This document shows, piece after piece, positions 52,490 through 60,071 of a DNA stretch of 64,000 nucleotides. The notes beneath the pieces were generated by a model, which searched no databases, had not been told where the DNA came from, and was given only the letters and a program-made list of their open reading frames with translations. Location: NCBI GenBank assembly GCA_009780765.1, contig WQZK01000001.1, forward strand, positions 8,195 through 72,194, read 5' to 3'. This DNA is from Defluviitaleaceae bacterium (lineage in GTDB: Bacteria; Bacillota; Clostridia; Lachnospirales; UBA5962). Position numbers and translations under genes: made by a program. Numbering within the stretch: position 1 is the first letter of the stretch; each line of letters begins with the position of its first letter.

Positions 52490-53383
52490 ATGGGCAATTT
52501 AATAGCAAAAGAGTATAAGTCCTTTGAGGATATTAAACACACTGATGAAAGTGGAGCGGAGTTTTGGCTGGCAAGAGAGCTATGTCCTGTTTTGCAATAT
52601 GCTCAATGGCGCAATTTTCAAGGTGTTATAGACAAAGCCATGCTTGCCTGCCGTAATAGTGGCTTTGATGTTTTTGACCATTTTGCTGACGCCAGCAAAA
52701 CGGTCGCTATGCCATCAAAAGCAAAGCCCAAAATCATTCCCGATTATAAACTTTCTCGCTATGCGTGTTATCTAATTGTTCAAAACGGCAACCCCCGAAA
52801 AGAGATTATAGCACTAGGGCAAACTTACTTTGCTATTCAAACCCGCCGCCAAGAAGTGCAAGATTATTTCAACCAATTAGATGAGGATAATAAACGGCTT
52901 GTAGTACGAGGCAACATAACGCAGTGGAATCAAATGTTAGCAGAATCGGCACACCGAGCAGGCATTATAGACAATGAGGAATTTGCAGAGTTTCAAAACG
53001 CTGGTTATGCGGGGCTTTATGGCGGCGAGACTGTATCAGAAATACACGCCCGCAAGCAGCTCAAACCCAAAGACAAAATACTAGATTTTATGAATTCTAG
53101 CGAGTTGTCGGCAAATTTATTCCGCATAACACTAGCGGACGACAAAATGAAAAAGGGAAATGTATCAACGCCGCACGATGCAATAGAGGCACATAGCATA
53201 GCAGGGCAAGAGGTGCGGGGTGCTATTATAAGGGCAGATGCTATTTTGCCCGAAGACCAACCAACACCAGATAAAAGTGTTAAGCAAATTGCAGCCGAGC
53301 AAATAGCAAGAATAAAAGCAGAGGCAAAAAAGAAGCCTTTGATGTTAGATGAGGATTATGAGGGCTTTGAGGATGACGACTAA
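52490..53383 (+). CDS. dinD: DNA damage-inducible protein D-like
   Basis: The 297-aa protein matches DinD: EFWLARELCPVLQYAQWRNF, CRNSGFDVFDHFADASKTV, IPDYKLSRYACYLIVQNGNPRKEIIALGQTYFAIQTRRQE, and AHRAGIIDNEEFAEFQNAGY. In E. coli DinD is SOS-induced and can disassemble RecA filaments; homologues are frequent in mobile and defence loci. The ATG at 52490 is chosen by homology. A promoter-like TTGCAT-17-TATATT lies upstream. No Gram-positive LexA box was recognised. Confidence 0.87.
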   Translation: MGNLIAKEYKSFEDIKHTDESGAEFWLARELCPVLQYAQWRNFQGVIDKAMLACRNSGFDVFDHFADASKTVAMPSKAKPKIIPDYKLSRYACYLIVQNGNPRKEIIALGQTYFAIQTRRQEVQDYFNQLDEDNKRLVVRGNITQWNQMLAESAHRAGIIDNEEFAEFQNAGYAGLYGGETVSEIHARKQLKPKDKILDFMNSSELSANLFRITLADDKMKKGNVSTPHDAIEAHSIAGQEVRGAIIRADAILPEDQPTPDKSVKQIAAEQIARIKAEAKKKPLMLDEDYEGFEDDD

Positions 53384-53418
53384 TTTTTTACGATAAAACA
53401 CTTAAAAGGTGCAGAACT

Positions 53419-53450
53419 CTCCTTTATTGGCAAAGGGTTGCATAAAGGAG
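53419..53450 (+). promoter_or_regulatory. SD-sequestering hairpin
   Basis: CTCCTTTAT (53419-53427) pairs perfectly with ATAAAGGAG (53442-53450) over a 14-nt loop. The right arm contains the Shine-Dalgarno of the gene starting at 53462, so translation would be blocked while the hairpin is closed. Confidence 0.6.
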
Positions 53451-53461
53451 GCGACCTTATT

Positions 53462-54295
53462 ATGAAGAAAAATAACAGCTACAAAATTTTCAATGACTGC
53501 CTAGAAAGACTAAAGGCAGAATGGACGGACAGCATCAAGCCTTTTATCGAGTTTGATAAAAATCAAGGTCGCAAGTATGATAAGTTCATACAAGAGGGCG
53601 ATGTTGTGATGAAGAGAGAACCCGAGCCAAAAGACCATATTCAGACCTTTTTGAAAATCCCGCCCGAGCAACTGTATGATATATACAGTAGAGTTTACAC
53701 GGATGAAGATTGTGATGGAAGCCCTTATGAAGTTATGGGCGAGTTGACAAACGCTACTGCTTTAACCCGTGACGGCAAAATTATACCCATTGAAATGGGC
53801 AAAAGAGTTTTGATGTTCAATGAGGAAAAAGCAAAGTATTTTGAGCAAAGAAAAATAGCAAACCTATTAAAATCGTTGCATTTTCAATTCATCCAAAAAC
53901 TTGCTACGGAAGTAATGCGGGCAATGCTTGTTGTTTGCTCTGAACTTGGTTATAAGAACAAGGACTTTAGTTTGGATAAGTTCTTTACATTTTCGGACGG
54001 CATAATCAAAGACAAAAGCCAACCCAAAATTGAGACATTACCAAAATACAATGCTTTTAACCTGCTATTCAAATTAAATAATTTTTTGAAGCATAATACA
54101 GTCCAAGCATATTTGACACTCAAAAAGCATTACCCCGACAATATTGATAAAAACAATAAAACACGCTATGAGAATGGAATGTACGCAGGGGACTTTGTTT
54201 ATCTGCAAGCAGGCTATTTTGACAAAATCTTTGACAAGCTCCTAATTTTCTTTGCTGAATATTGCAAGGTTATTCTAGGGGAGACCAGAGACTAG
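53462..54295 (+). CDS. Uncharacterised 277-aa protein
   Basis: No family recognised. The protein is largely helical and charged, with a conserved-looking block NAFNLLFKLNNFLKHNTVQAY near residues 200-220 that vaguely recalls HEPN-type helices (…N…K-H-N). There are no membrane helices or signal peptide. The ATG at 53462 follows AAAGGAGG, which is caught in a hairpin; an upstream ATG at 53438 is less likely. It is followed by a terminator. Position among defence genes suggests, but does not prove, a defence role. Confidence 0.55.
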   Translation: MKKNNSYKIFNDCLERLKAEWTDSIKPFIEFDKNQGRKYDKFIQEGDVVMKREPEPKDHIQTFLKIPPEQLYDIYSRVYTDEDCDGSPYEVMGELTNATALTRDGKIIPIEMGKRVLMFNEEKAKYFEQRKIANLLKSLHFQFIQKLATEVMRAMLVVCSELGYKNKDFSLDKFFTFSDGIIKDKSQPKIETLPKYNAFNLLFKLNNFLKHNTVQAYLTLKKHYPDNIDKNNKTRYENGMYAGDFVYLQAGYFDKIFDKLLIFFAEYCKVILGETRD

Positions 54296-54319
54296 CACAA
54301 ATAATTTAATAAAACACTC

Positions 54320-54351
54320 AAAAACGGTTTCTTTGTAGAGACCGTTTTTTT
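54320..54351 (+). terminator. Rho-independent terminator
   Basis: AAAACGGT (54321-54328) pairs with ACCGTTTT (54341-54348), with a further TCT/AGA step inside, followed by T residues. Confidence 0.88.
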
Positions 54352-54383
54352 AATGCACTAAAACTAAAGGGAGGTAAAAGCAG

Positions 54384-55112
54384 ATGATTCAGCTTATAAA
54401 TGGCGATAGCATAGAGCAATTAAAATTATTAAAAGACGGGTCGGTTGATTGTATTGTAACAAGTCCGCCGTATTGGAAAGGTTTTGAGTATGAGGCGTAT
54501 TTTAATTCTTACAAGCAATATCTTGAATGGTGTGAGGCTTGGCTAAGGGAGTGCAAAAGAGTATTAAAGCATAATGGCACATTTTATCTCAATGTTATAA
54601 ACGACAGCGAGATAACAATACGGGCATTTGAGATTATGGAGATAGCAACCCGCCGCCTTATGTACAAATTACACGATACAATTATTTGGTATAGGTATAA
54701 CCAACAGCCCGCAAATACCAAGAGGCAACTCACTAATCAATGTGAGTATGTTTTTATGCTTAGGCAAACATCCGCAAATATTGAATTAGATAAAGAGGCG
54801 GCATACAACAACGCCCCCGATATGTTCAAAACAAAAAATGTCGGCAATGTGTGGGAGCTTCCCTTTAATAAGGGCAAAGAAAAGAATACGGCTTTTGGGC
54901 GAAAAGAGACCGAGAGCAAATGGGGGCATAGCGGATTTCCCTTGCTTTTGCCCGAGACCTGTATTTTATTATCCACCAAAGAGGGCGATACAGTGTTGGA
55001 TTTATTTATGGGAACGGGGACAGTGGGCGTTGCTTGTAAAAAACATAATAGAAAATTTATCGGCATTGACATAGACAAAAATGCTTATGCGATAGCAAAG
55101 AAAAATTTGTAA
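54384..55112 (+). CDS. Site-specific DNA methyltransferase, beta class (orphan)
   Basis: The 242-aa protein has the catalytic motif TSPPYWKGFEYEAY near residues 28-41 and the SAM loop VLDLFMGTGTVGVACKKHNRKFIGIDID near residues 205-232, in the order of beta-class amino-methyltransferases. TSPPYW often marks N4-cytosine enzymes, but N6-adenine is possible. No restriction gene lies next to it. It is preceded by GGGAGG and followed within 16 nt by a phage tape-measure remnant, so it is probably a phage-borne methylase. Confidence 0.88.
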   Translation: MIQLINGDSIEQLKLLKDGSVDCIVTSPPYWKGFEYEAYFNSYKQYLEWCEAWLRECKRVLKHNGTFYLNVINDSEITIRAFEIMEIATRRLMYKLHDTIIWYRYNQQPANTKRQLTNQCEYVFMLRQTSANIELDKEAAYNNAPDMFKTKNVGNVWELPFNKGKEKNTAFGRKETESKWGHSGFPLLLPETCILLSTKEGDTVLDLFMGTGTVGVACKKHNRKFIGIDIDKNAYAIAKKNL

Positions 55113-55127
55113 TAAGGAGGTGACAGG

Positions 55128-55853
55128 ATGGCAACTAAGGTCGGGCGGAGTCTTGACGAGATAGACAGTAAGGTCAAGCAGCTCTCCAGCAGTATAAAAG
55201 AGAGTAGCAAGAAGACCAAAGAGCTGGATAGGACATTACGGCTTGACCCGAGCAATACTCGTGTCGCCGCCCAGCAGATGCGGGCGTTGGGGGCGCAGAT
55301 AGGGCAAGCAACGCAAAAGGTGGCATTATTGCGCCAACGCAAGGCGGAGGCAAATAGGGAATTACAGCAGGGCGACATCACAGCGGCGGAGTTTGCCAAG
55401 ATAGAAAAAGCAGTAGAGCAGGCAGAGCTAGAATTACAACGCTTCAATGCTCAAATGCGTGCAACCAAGCGGATGCAGGTGCAAGTGTTGGCACAACGCT
55501 TTGATAGAGTAACCCGCAGTATGCAGCAAGCCCAGCGGGTCGCCCGTACCTTTAGTCGTCTTATGCTAGGACTTGTCGGAATAATGGCGGCGAGTGTTAC
55601 AGCCTTTACTCGCAATGCTGTTGCCCTTAACGAGACAGCGGAAGAGTTTGGTGTGGGCATAAGACAGTTGCAAATCAAGAACACAGTGTCCCCCGAAAAT
55701 GAGTGGTTTCAATACCGCCAAAACTACAAGGGCTGCACAGTGTCTCCCCCTAAAAACATGATGGGGCAAGATAACGGGCAGATACAAGAGAGAATACGGC
55801 AGGCAAAAATCAGTATTCGCAAAGAAAAGACAAAGTGCAATCCACGCTCCTAA
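55128..55853 (+). pseudogene. Truncated phage tail tape-measure protein
   Basis: The 241-aa product has a coiled-coil start (LDEIDSKVKQLSSSIKESSKKTKELDRTLRLDP, QMRALGAQI) and a hydrophobic segment (LMLGLVGIMAASVTAF) as in tape-measure proteins, which normally run to many hundreds of residues. Homology ends at EEFGVGIRQLQ (~55675); the last ~60 residues are unlike the family and include two copies of an ACAGTGTC-containing repeat. It is a cut-off prophage gene. A GGAGG precedes the ATG, and G+C content is higher than in the core genes. Confidence 0.7.
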
Positions 55854-56081
55854 TTACACAGTCTAAGCCGATAATAGCCAGTCTCCGAGGCGTTAGGCGG
55901 GGCAGTCGGGAATAAACCCGTCTGAAAAATAAATTAAAAATTTTTTGAAAAAAGTTGAAAAAGGGGCGAAAAACTGTTCAAAATTCTCCTGCTAACTCAA
56001 ACTGATTTCTCCCGCCAAGTCAAATAATTTATCATTTTCAAAGATGGTTTTCTCCCGCAAACTCAAATAAAATTCATTCTA
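55854..56081. other. Non-coding region with three degenerate repeats
   Basis: No ORF. Three imperfect repeats of TTCTCCYGCYAAxTCAAA occur at 55984-56001, 56007-56025 and 56050-56068, with 5-nt and 24-nt gaps. They are too few and too degenerate for CRISPR. The second copy resembles 37991-38005 at the other side of the island. The upstream part has G-rich strings (GGCGTTAGGCGGGGC) of unknown origin. Confidence 0.4.
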
Positions 56082-56115
56082 AGCCCCAAGACCCAAGCGG
56101 TTTTGGGGCTTTTTT
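56082..56115 (+). terminator. Rho-independent terminator
   Basis: AGCCCCAA (56082-56089) pairs with TTGGGGCT (56103-56110) and is followed by six T residues. It isolates the following restriction locus from the prophage debris. Confidence 0.9.
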
Positions 56116-56220
56116 GTGTTGGGGCGTGCCGAGATTTATTTTACAGGATGGCGAAGAATAGTTGTGTGAAAATTGAAACACAAATTTTTTTAGAAATTTG
56201 GCATTATTCCGTAAAAAGAA

Positions 56221-56266
56221 TTGACTTTGTTCAGAATAAAGCATATAATTATACTGTCCTAGGACA
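56221..56266 (+). promoter_or_regulatory. Promoter with palindromic operator before the HTH-methyltransferase
   Basis: TTGACT (56221-56226), 17-nt spacer, TATAAT (56244-56249), then a perfect 12-bp palindrome TGTCCTAGGACA at 56255-56266, right at the expected transcription start. The gene product itself has an N-terminal DNA-binding helix, so autoregulation is plausible. SD GGAGG at 56270-56274. Confidence 0.7.
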
Positions 56267-56280
56267 CATGGAGGCATAAT

Positions 56281-57327
56281 ATGCAATATCTTTCAACAAT
56301 AGAAGTCGCAAGTAGATGGGGAGTGTCGGAGAGACGAGTGGCTAAACTATGCTCTGAAAATCGTGTGCAAGGTGCTCAATTTGTAGGAAAAGCATGGATG
56401 ATACCAAGCAATGCAACAAGACCAAGCGATGCGAGAATTAAAACGGGGAAATATATTCAAACCGATAGACCGATAGAGAGACCAATTGAAGAACTAATAA
56501 ATCAAGTCTTTGAGGCAGATTGTCTAGTTAAAATGCGCGAGATACCGAATGCTTCGGTTGACATGATACTTTGCGATTTGCCTTATGGAATAACACAAAA
56601 TGGCTGGGATTCGTATATTCCACTTCCGCAGTTGTGGCATGAATATATGCGTATAATTAAACCGAATGGAGTTATAGCGCTTACATCGGCTGGAGTTTTT
56701 ACAGCACAACTGATAATTAGCAACCCAACTGTATACAAATACAAATGGGTATGGGAAAAATCAAAGCCCACAAACTTTTTGAATGCAAAAAAGCAGCCTT
56801 TGCGTAAGCATGAGGATATATGCATTTTCTATAAAAATCAGCCGATATATAATCCACAAATGACACAAGGCGAGGCTTATGATAAGGGCATTCGTAAAAA
56901 TCAACTAAGCGGGAGTTATGGAGACTTTAAGCCTGTACATGTTCGTAGCAATGGAGAGAGATACCCAACGGATATAATATATTGCAAAACTGCCGAGGCG
57001 GAGGGAGAGGTTGTGCATCCTACGCAAAAACCGATTTCGCTCGGTAGATATTTAATAAAAACTTATACAAATCCGGGGGATATTGTTCTTGATAATGCTT
57101 GTGGAAGTGGGTCATTTTTGGTAGCAGCATTACTTGAGGGGCGTAATTTCATAGGAATTGAAAAAAATGAAAACACAACGCTATTCAAGCGTGAAAATAT
57201 AGACTATATTGAAGTTTCAAAAAAACGCCTTTATGCAGCTTGGCAAGAGGTCGCACAAAGAAATTTGCATACATTAGTAAACAGCTTACTTATGGAGCAG
57301 TTTATGGAGAAAAAATATGCCAATTAG
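56281..57327 (+). CDS. DNA adenine methyltransferase with N-terminal helix-turn-helix
   Basis: The 348-aa protein begins with an excisionase/MerR-like helix-turn-helix (LSTIEVASRWGVSERRVAKLCSENRV, then FVGKAWMIP) over ~45 residues. A beta-class methylase follows, with DLPYG as the catalytic (D/N)PPY-type motif, QKPISLGRYLI, and the SAM loop DNACGSGSFLVAALL. It probably protects host DNA from the nuclease-methylase encoded next, with which it overlaps by 11 nt. The N-terminal helix may repress its own promoter. Confidence 0.85.
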   Translation: MQYLSTIEVASRWGVSERRVAKLCSENRVQGAQFVGKAWMIPSNATRPSDARIKTGKYIQTDRPIERPIEELINQVFEADCLVKMREIPNASVDMILCDLPYGITQNGWDSYIPLPQLWHEYMRIIKPNGVIALTSAGVFTAQLIISNPTVYKYKWVWEKSKPTNFLNAKKQPLRKHEDICIFYKNQPIYNPQMTQGEAYDKGIRKNQLSGSYGDFKPVHVRSNGERYPTDIIYCKTAEAEGEVVHPTQKPISLGRYLIKTYTNPGDIVLDNACGSGSFLVAALLEGRNFIGIEKNENTTLFKRENIDYIEVSKKRLYAAWQEVAQRNLHTLVNSLLMEQFMEKKYAN

Positions 57328-60055
57328 AAGAAACGAGCGCAGTGAGGTTATTGAGCTTATAAGCGAAATAAATCAAATTGTAAGCAGGATAGACATTAGA
57401 ATAAAACGAGCAGGCGGCGAAAATACCCTGCAAGTTCGTGGCGGAGCGTTATTCCCTGACATTATCTTGTTTAGAGATACAGCACGAACTCAAATTTTGC
57501 ATGGCTGGGAAGCCAAGATGCCTGATGTTTCTATTACTGATGCAGAGTTAATTAGAAATGCTAAAACAAAGGCAAATACATTAGGTGTAGATAGTTTTGT
57601 TCTTTGGAATTTTACATCCGCTAGGCTTTATGGCAAAAGCACTGGCGGTGGTTTTGTTATAATGCGAAGTTGGGATTTGCCACAAATTCGCACCCGTAGC
57701 GATGTGCAAACATACGAGGCAGACTGGAAACGGCAACTCAACGATATAATAATTTCCTTGAATGATTATTTTGTAGATGGAACAATTCACGCCTCAACCT
57801 TAGAAGCAGTCATAGCTGACGGAATTGGCTCGGCACTTATTGAAAGAAATAAATCTTCTGTAGCGGAAGCATTAAGGAATGCTGGCATTTCAAATACAGT
57901 AGTTGATGCTTTTATACAAGATTGGTGGTTGCAGGCACAAGCAGAATATTTTAGAGACGAGACTGCGTATACGGCATATTCCAAATCACTTTTATTGCAC
58001 TGGCTGAATAGAGTTGTTTTTGCTCATCTAATTAAAAGATATTTCAATTCAGCGAGAGAGGTCGAATCAATAAATGAGACAACGACAGTGACACAAGCAA
58101 ATGCAATTTTTGAGAGAATAACGGCAGGATGTGATTTCTATAATATTTTCAAATCTTGGGAGCATGACGACTTAATATCTGACACGGCTTGGAATGACAT
58201 TATTGTGATTAACGAGTTTCTAAAAGAAAACGAGGTAGCAGGACTTTCGCAAGAGGCACTCCAAGAAATTTTAGAAAAATCGGTAAATCTCGGTAAGCGA
58301 GAAATAAGTGGTCAGTTTACTACGCCGACAATTTTGGCTGATATTCTAGCTAAAATAACGCTTAGAGATTTAAGGGGAGAATTTTTTGACCCATGTTGCG
58401 GAACTGGAACTATAGCAATAGCTGTAAAGGATTACAAAAAAACAAGGCTTTCGGCAAGCGAGGCAATCAGCACAGTATGGGCGGAGGATAGGGATGCCTT
58501 TGCAACTCAAATTGCACAATTAGGGATGAGTGATATAGAAGGTATAAATATCCCTGTACGCATATTTCAAAAAAGCGTTTTTGATTTGAGAAGTGGCGAG
58601 GTCGTAAGTCTTGTTGACCCGTCAAGTGGTGAAACGATAGATTTTACTTTACCACAGTTTGATGCGATAGCTTCTAATTTGCCGTTTGTTGCTTTTGAGA
58701 ATATTAGAATGGAAGAAAGGTCTGCAATAGAGCGGATTTTTGCGGAGGTTAGTAATAACGCCTCTGCACTTGGTGGGCGAGGCGACATATATGTTCCTAT
58801 AGTTTTTTCTCTTTGGAAGCACTTAAGAGAGGGAGCATATCTAGGTATAATTACTTCTAATTCATGGCTTGGTAATGATGCAGGTAAGCGATTTTATAAT
58901 GCGGTAACGCACTATTTTCACATTGAGCAAATTCATATCAGTGGCGATGGAAAATGGTTTGATAATGCTAATGTTGTTGCAGCGATTAGCCTTTTGAAAA
59001 AGAAACCCAATATTACACCGCCAGCATTGACGGACGAAACATTTTTCTATCTTTGGAAAAAGAGACTTGCGGACTTTGGAGATGATAGAGTAAAGCAAAG
59101 ATTAGTTGTATCCTCGTTGCAAAATCGTAGCACTGATGCAGAGATAGTATCAGTACGCAATTATAGCAATGACGAAATATCACGCTTAGAAAATCTGAAT
59201 TTTGCGAAAAATGCGTTATTTCACGATGTAAAATGGGTGTTGGATATTGTAGACAAGCTATGTCTGATTAAAAGTATTTTCAAACCTTTTCGTGGGGAGC
59301 GGCGTGGGTGGGATAAAATGTTTTATCCAGCAAGCGGACACGGAATAGAAAGAGAATATATAAAGCCTGTTTTGAAAAGTGCAAGAGGGGTTTCTCTGCT
59401 TACGGCACAAGCTGATGGCGAGGCATTTTGCTGTAGTAGAACTTTAGCTGAGCTGAATAGCAGTGGTCATACGGGAGCATTGAATTGGATAAATCAATTC
59501 GCTCATGGGTGTAATGAAAAAGGTTTGCCATTGCCTGATGTATTGAGAAAAGCAAATGCTCATTGGTACGAGATGTCGGATTCGGGGACGGCAGATGTAG
59601 TCACAACCATGAATCCCGAGACACGGCTGTTCTACGCTAAATTTCAAAATCCAACTTTTATAAATCAACGCCTAATAGGATTGAAATATAAAAGACCTGA
59701 TGAAAATAAGGATTTGTGCCACGCACTTCTGAATACAGTTGTAGGAATGTTTTTTATAGAGGTTTCAGGGTTTGGGCGAGGTTTGGGAGTTTTGGATATT
59801 TCAAAAACGAGCTTGGAAAACAGCTATATGCTCAATCCCGCAAGTTTGACACAGCAGGCAAAAGGCGAAATAATGCAAGCATTTTTACCTTTAATGCAAA
59901 GGCAAATTAAAAACACGGAACAGGAATTATTGTCGGCAGATAGAATTGCATTTGACCGTTGCGTTTTACGAGCGTATGGAATTGAAGAGTATTATGAAAA
60001 AGTTAGAGACAGCCTGTTATCGTTGCAAAGAACAAGGCTTTCGGTAAAACAATAA
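57317..60055 (+). CDS. Combined nuclease-methyltransferase (type IIG-like restriction enzyme)
   Basis: The 912-aa protein has an N-terminal nuclease signature: P-D48-I-I-L-F, then W-E65-A-K67, i.e. D...ExK. The middle has the N6-adenine methylase motifs GQFTTPTILADIL, FDPCCGTGTIAIA and ASNLPFVAF (NLPF at the NPPY position), then a C-terminal target-recognition-like half. This matches single-chain restriction-modification enzymes. NLPF instead of NPPF could alter or weaken methylation, which would explain the separate methylase upstream. It is followed 16 nt later by gajA. Confidence 0.78.
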   Translation: MPIRRNERSEVIELISEINQIVSRIDIRIKRAGGENTLQVRGGALFPDIILFRDTARTQILHGWEAKMPDVSITDAELIRNAKTKANTLGVDSFVLWNFTSARLYGKSTGGGFVIMRSWDLPQIRTRSDVQTYEADWKRQLNDIIISLNDYFVDGTIHASTLEAVIADGIGSALIERNKSSVAEALRNAGISNTVVDAFIQDWWLQAQAEYFRDETAYTAYSKSLLLHWLNRVVFAHLIKRYFNSAREVESINETTTVTQANAIFERITAGCDFYNIFKSWEHDDLISDTAWNDIIVINEFLKENEVAGLSQEALQEILEKSVNLGKREISGQFTTPTILADILAKITLRDLRGEFFDPCCGTGTIAIAVKDYKKTRLSASEAISTVWAEDRDAFATQIAQLGMSDIEGINIPVRIFQKSVFDLRSGEVVSLVDPSSGETIDFTLPQFDAIASNLPFVAFENIRMEERSAIERIFAEVSNNASALGGRGDIYVPIVFSLWKHLREGAYLGIITSNSWLGNDAGKRFYNAVTHYFHIEQIHISGDGKWFDNANVVAAISLLKKKPNITPPALTDETFFYLWKKRLADFGDDRVKQRLVVSSLQNRSTDAEIVSVRNYSNDEISRLENLNFAKNALFHDVKWVLDIVDKLCLIKSIFKPFRGERRGWDKMFYPASGHGIEREYIKPVLKSARGVSLLTAQADGEAFCCSRTLAELNSSGHTGALNWINQFAHGCNEKGLPLPDVLRKANAHWYEMSDSGTADVVTTMNPETRLFYAKFQNPTFINQRLIGLKYKRPDENKDLCHALLNTVVGMFFIEVSGFGRGLGVLDISKTSLENSYMLNPASLTQQAKGEIMQAFLPLMQRQIKNTEQELLSADRIAFDRCVLRAYGIEEYYEKVRDSLLSLQRTRLSVKQ

Positions 60056-60071
60056 AAGTAAAGGTAAACTT

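Noticed and set aside
55984..56068. Three repeats resembling a small CRISPR array
   Set aside because: Only three degenerate copies, with 5- and 24-nt gaps, no cas genes and no constant spacer length.
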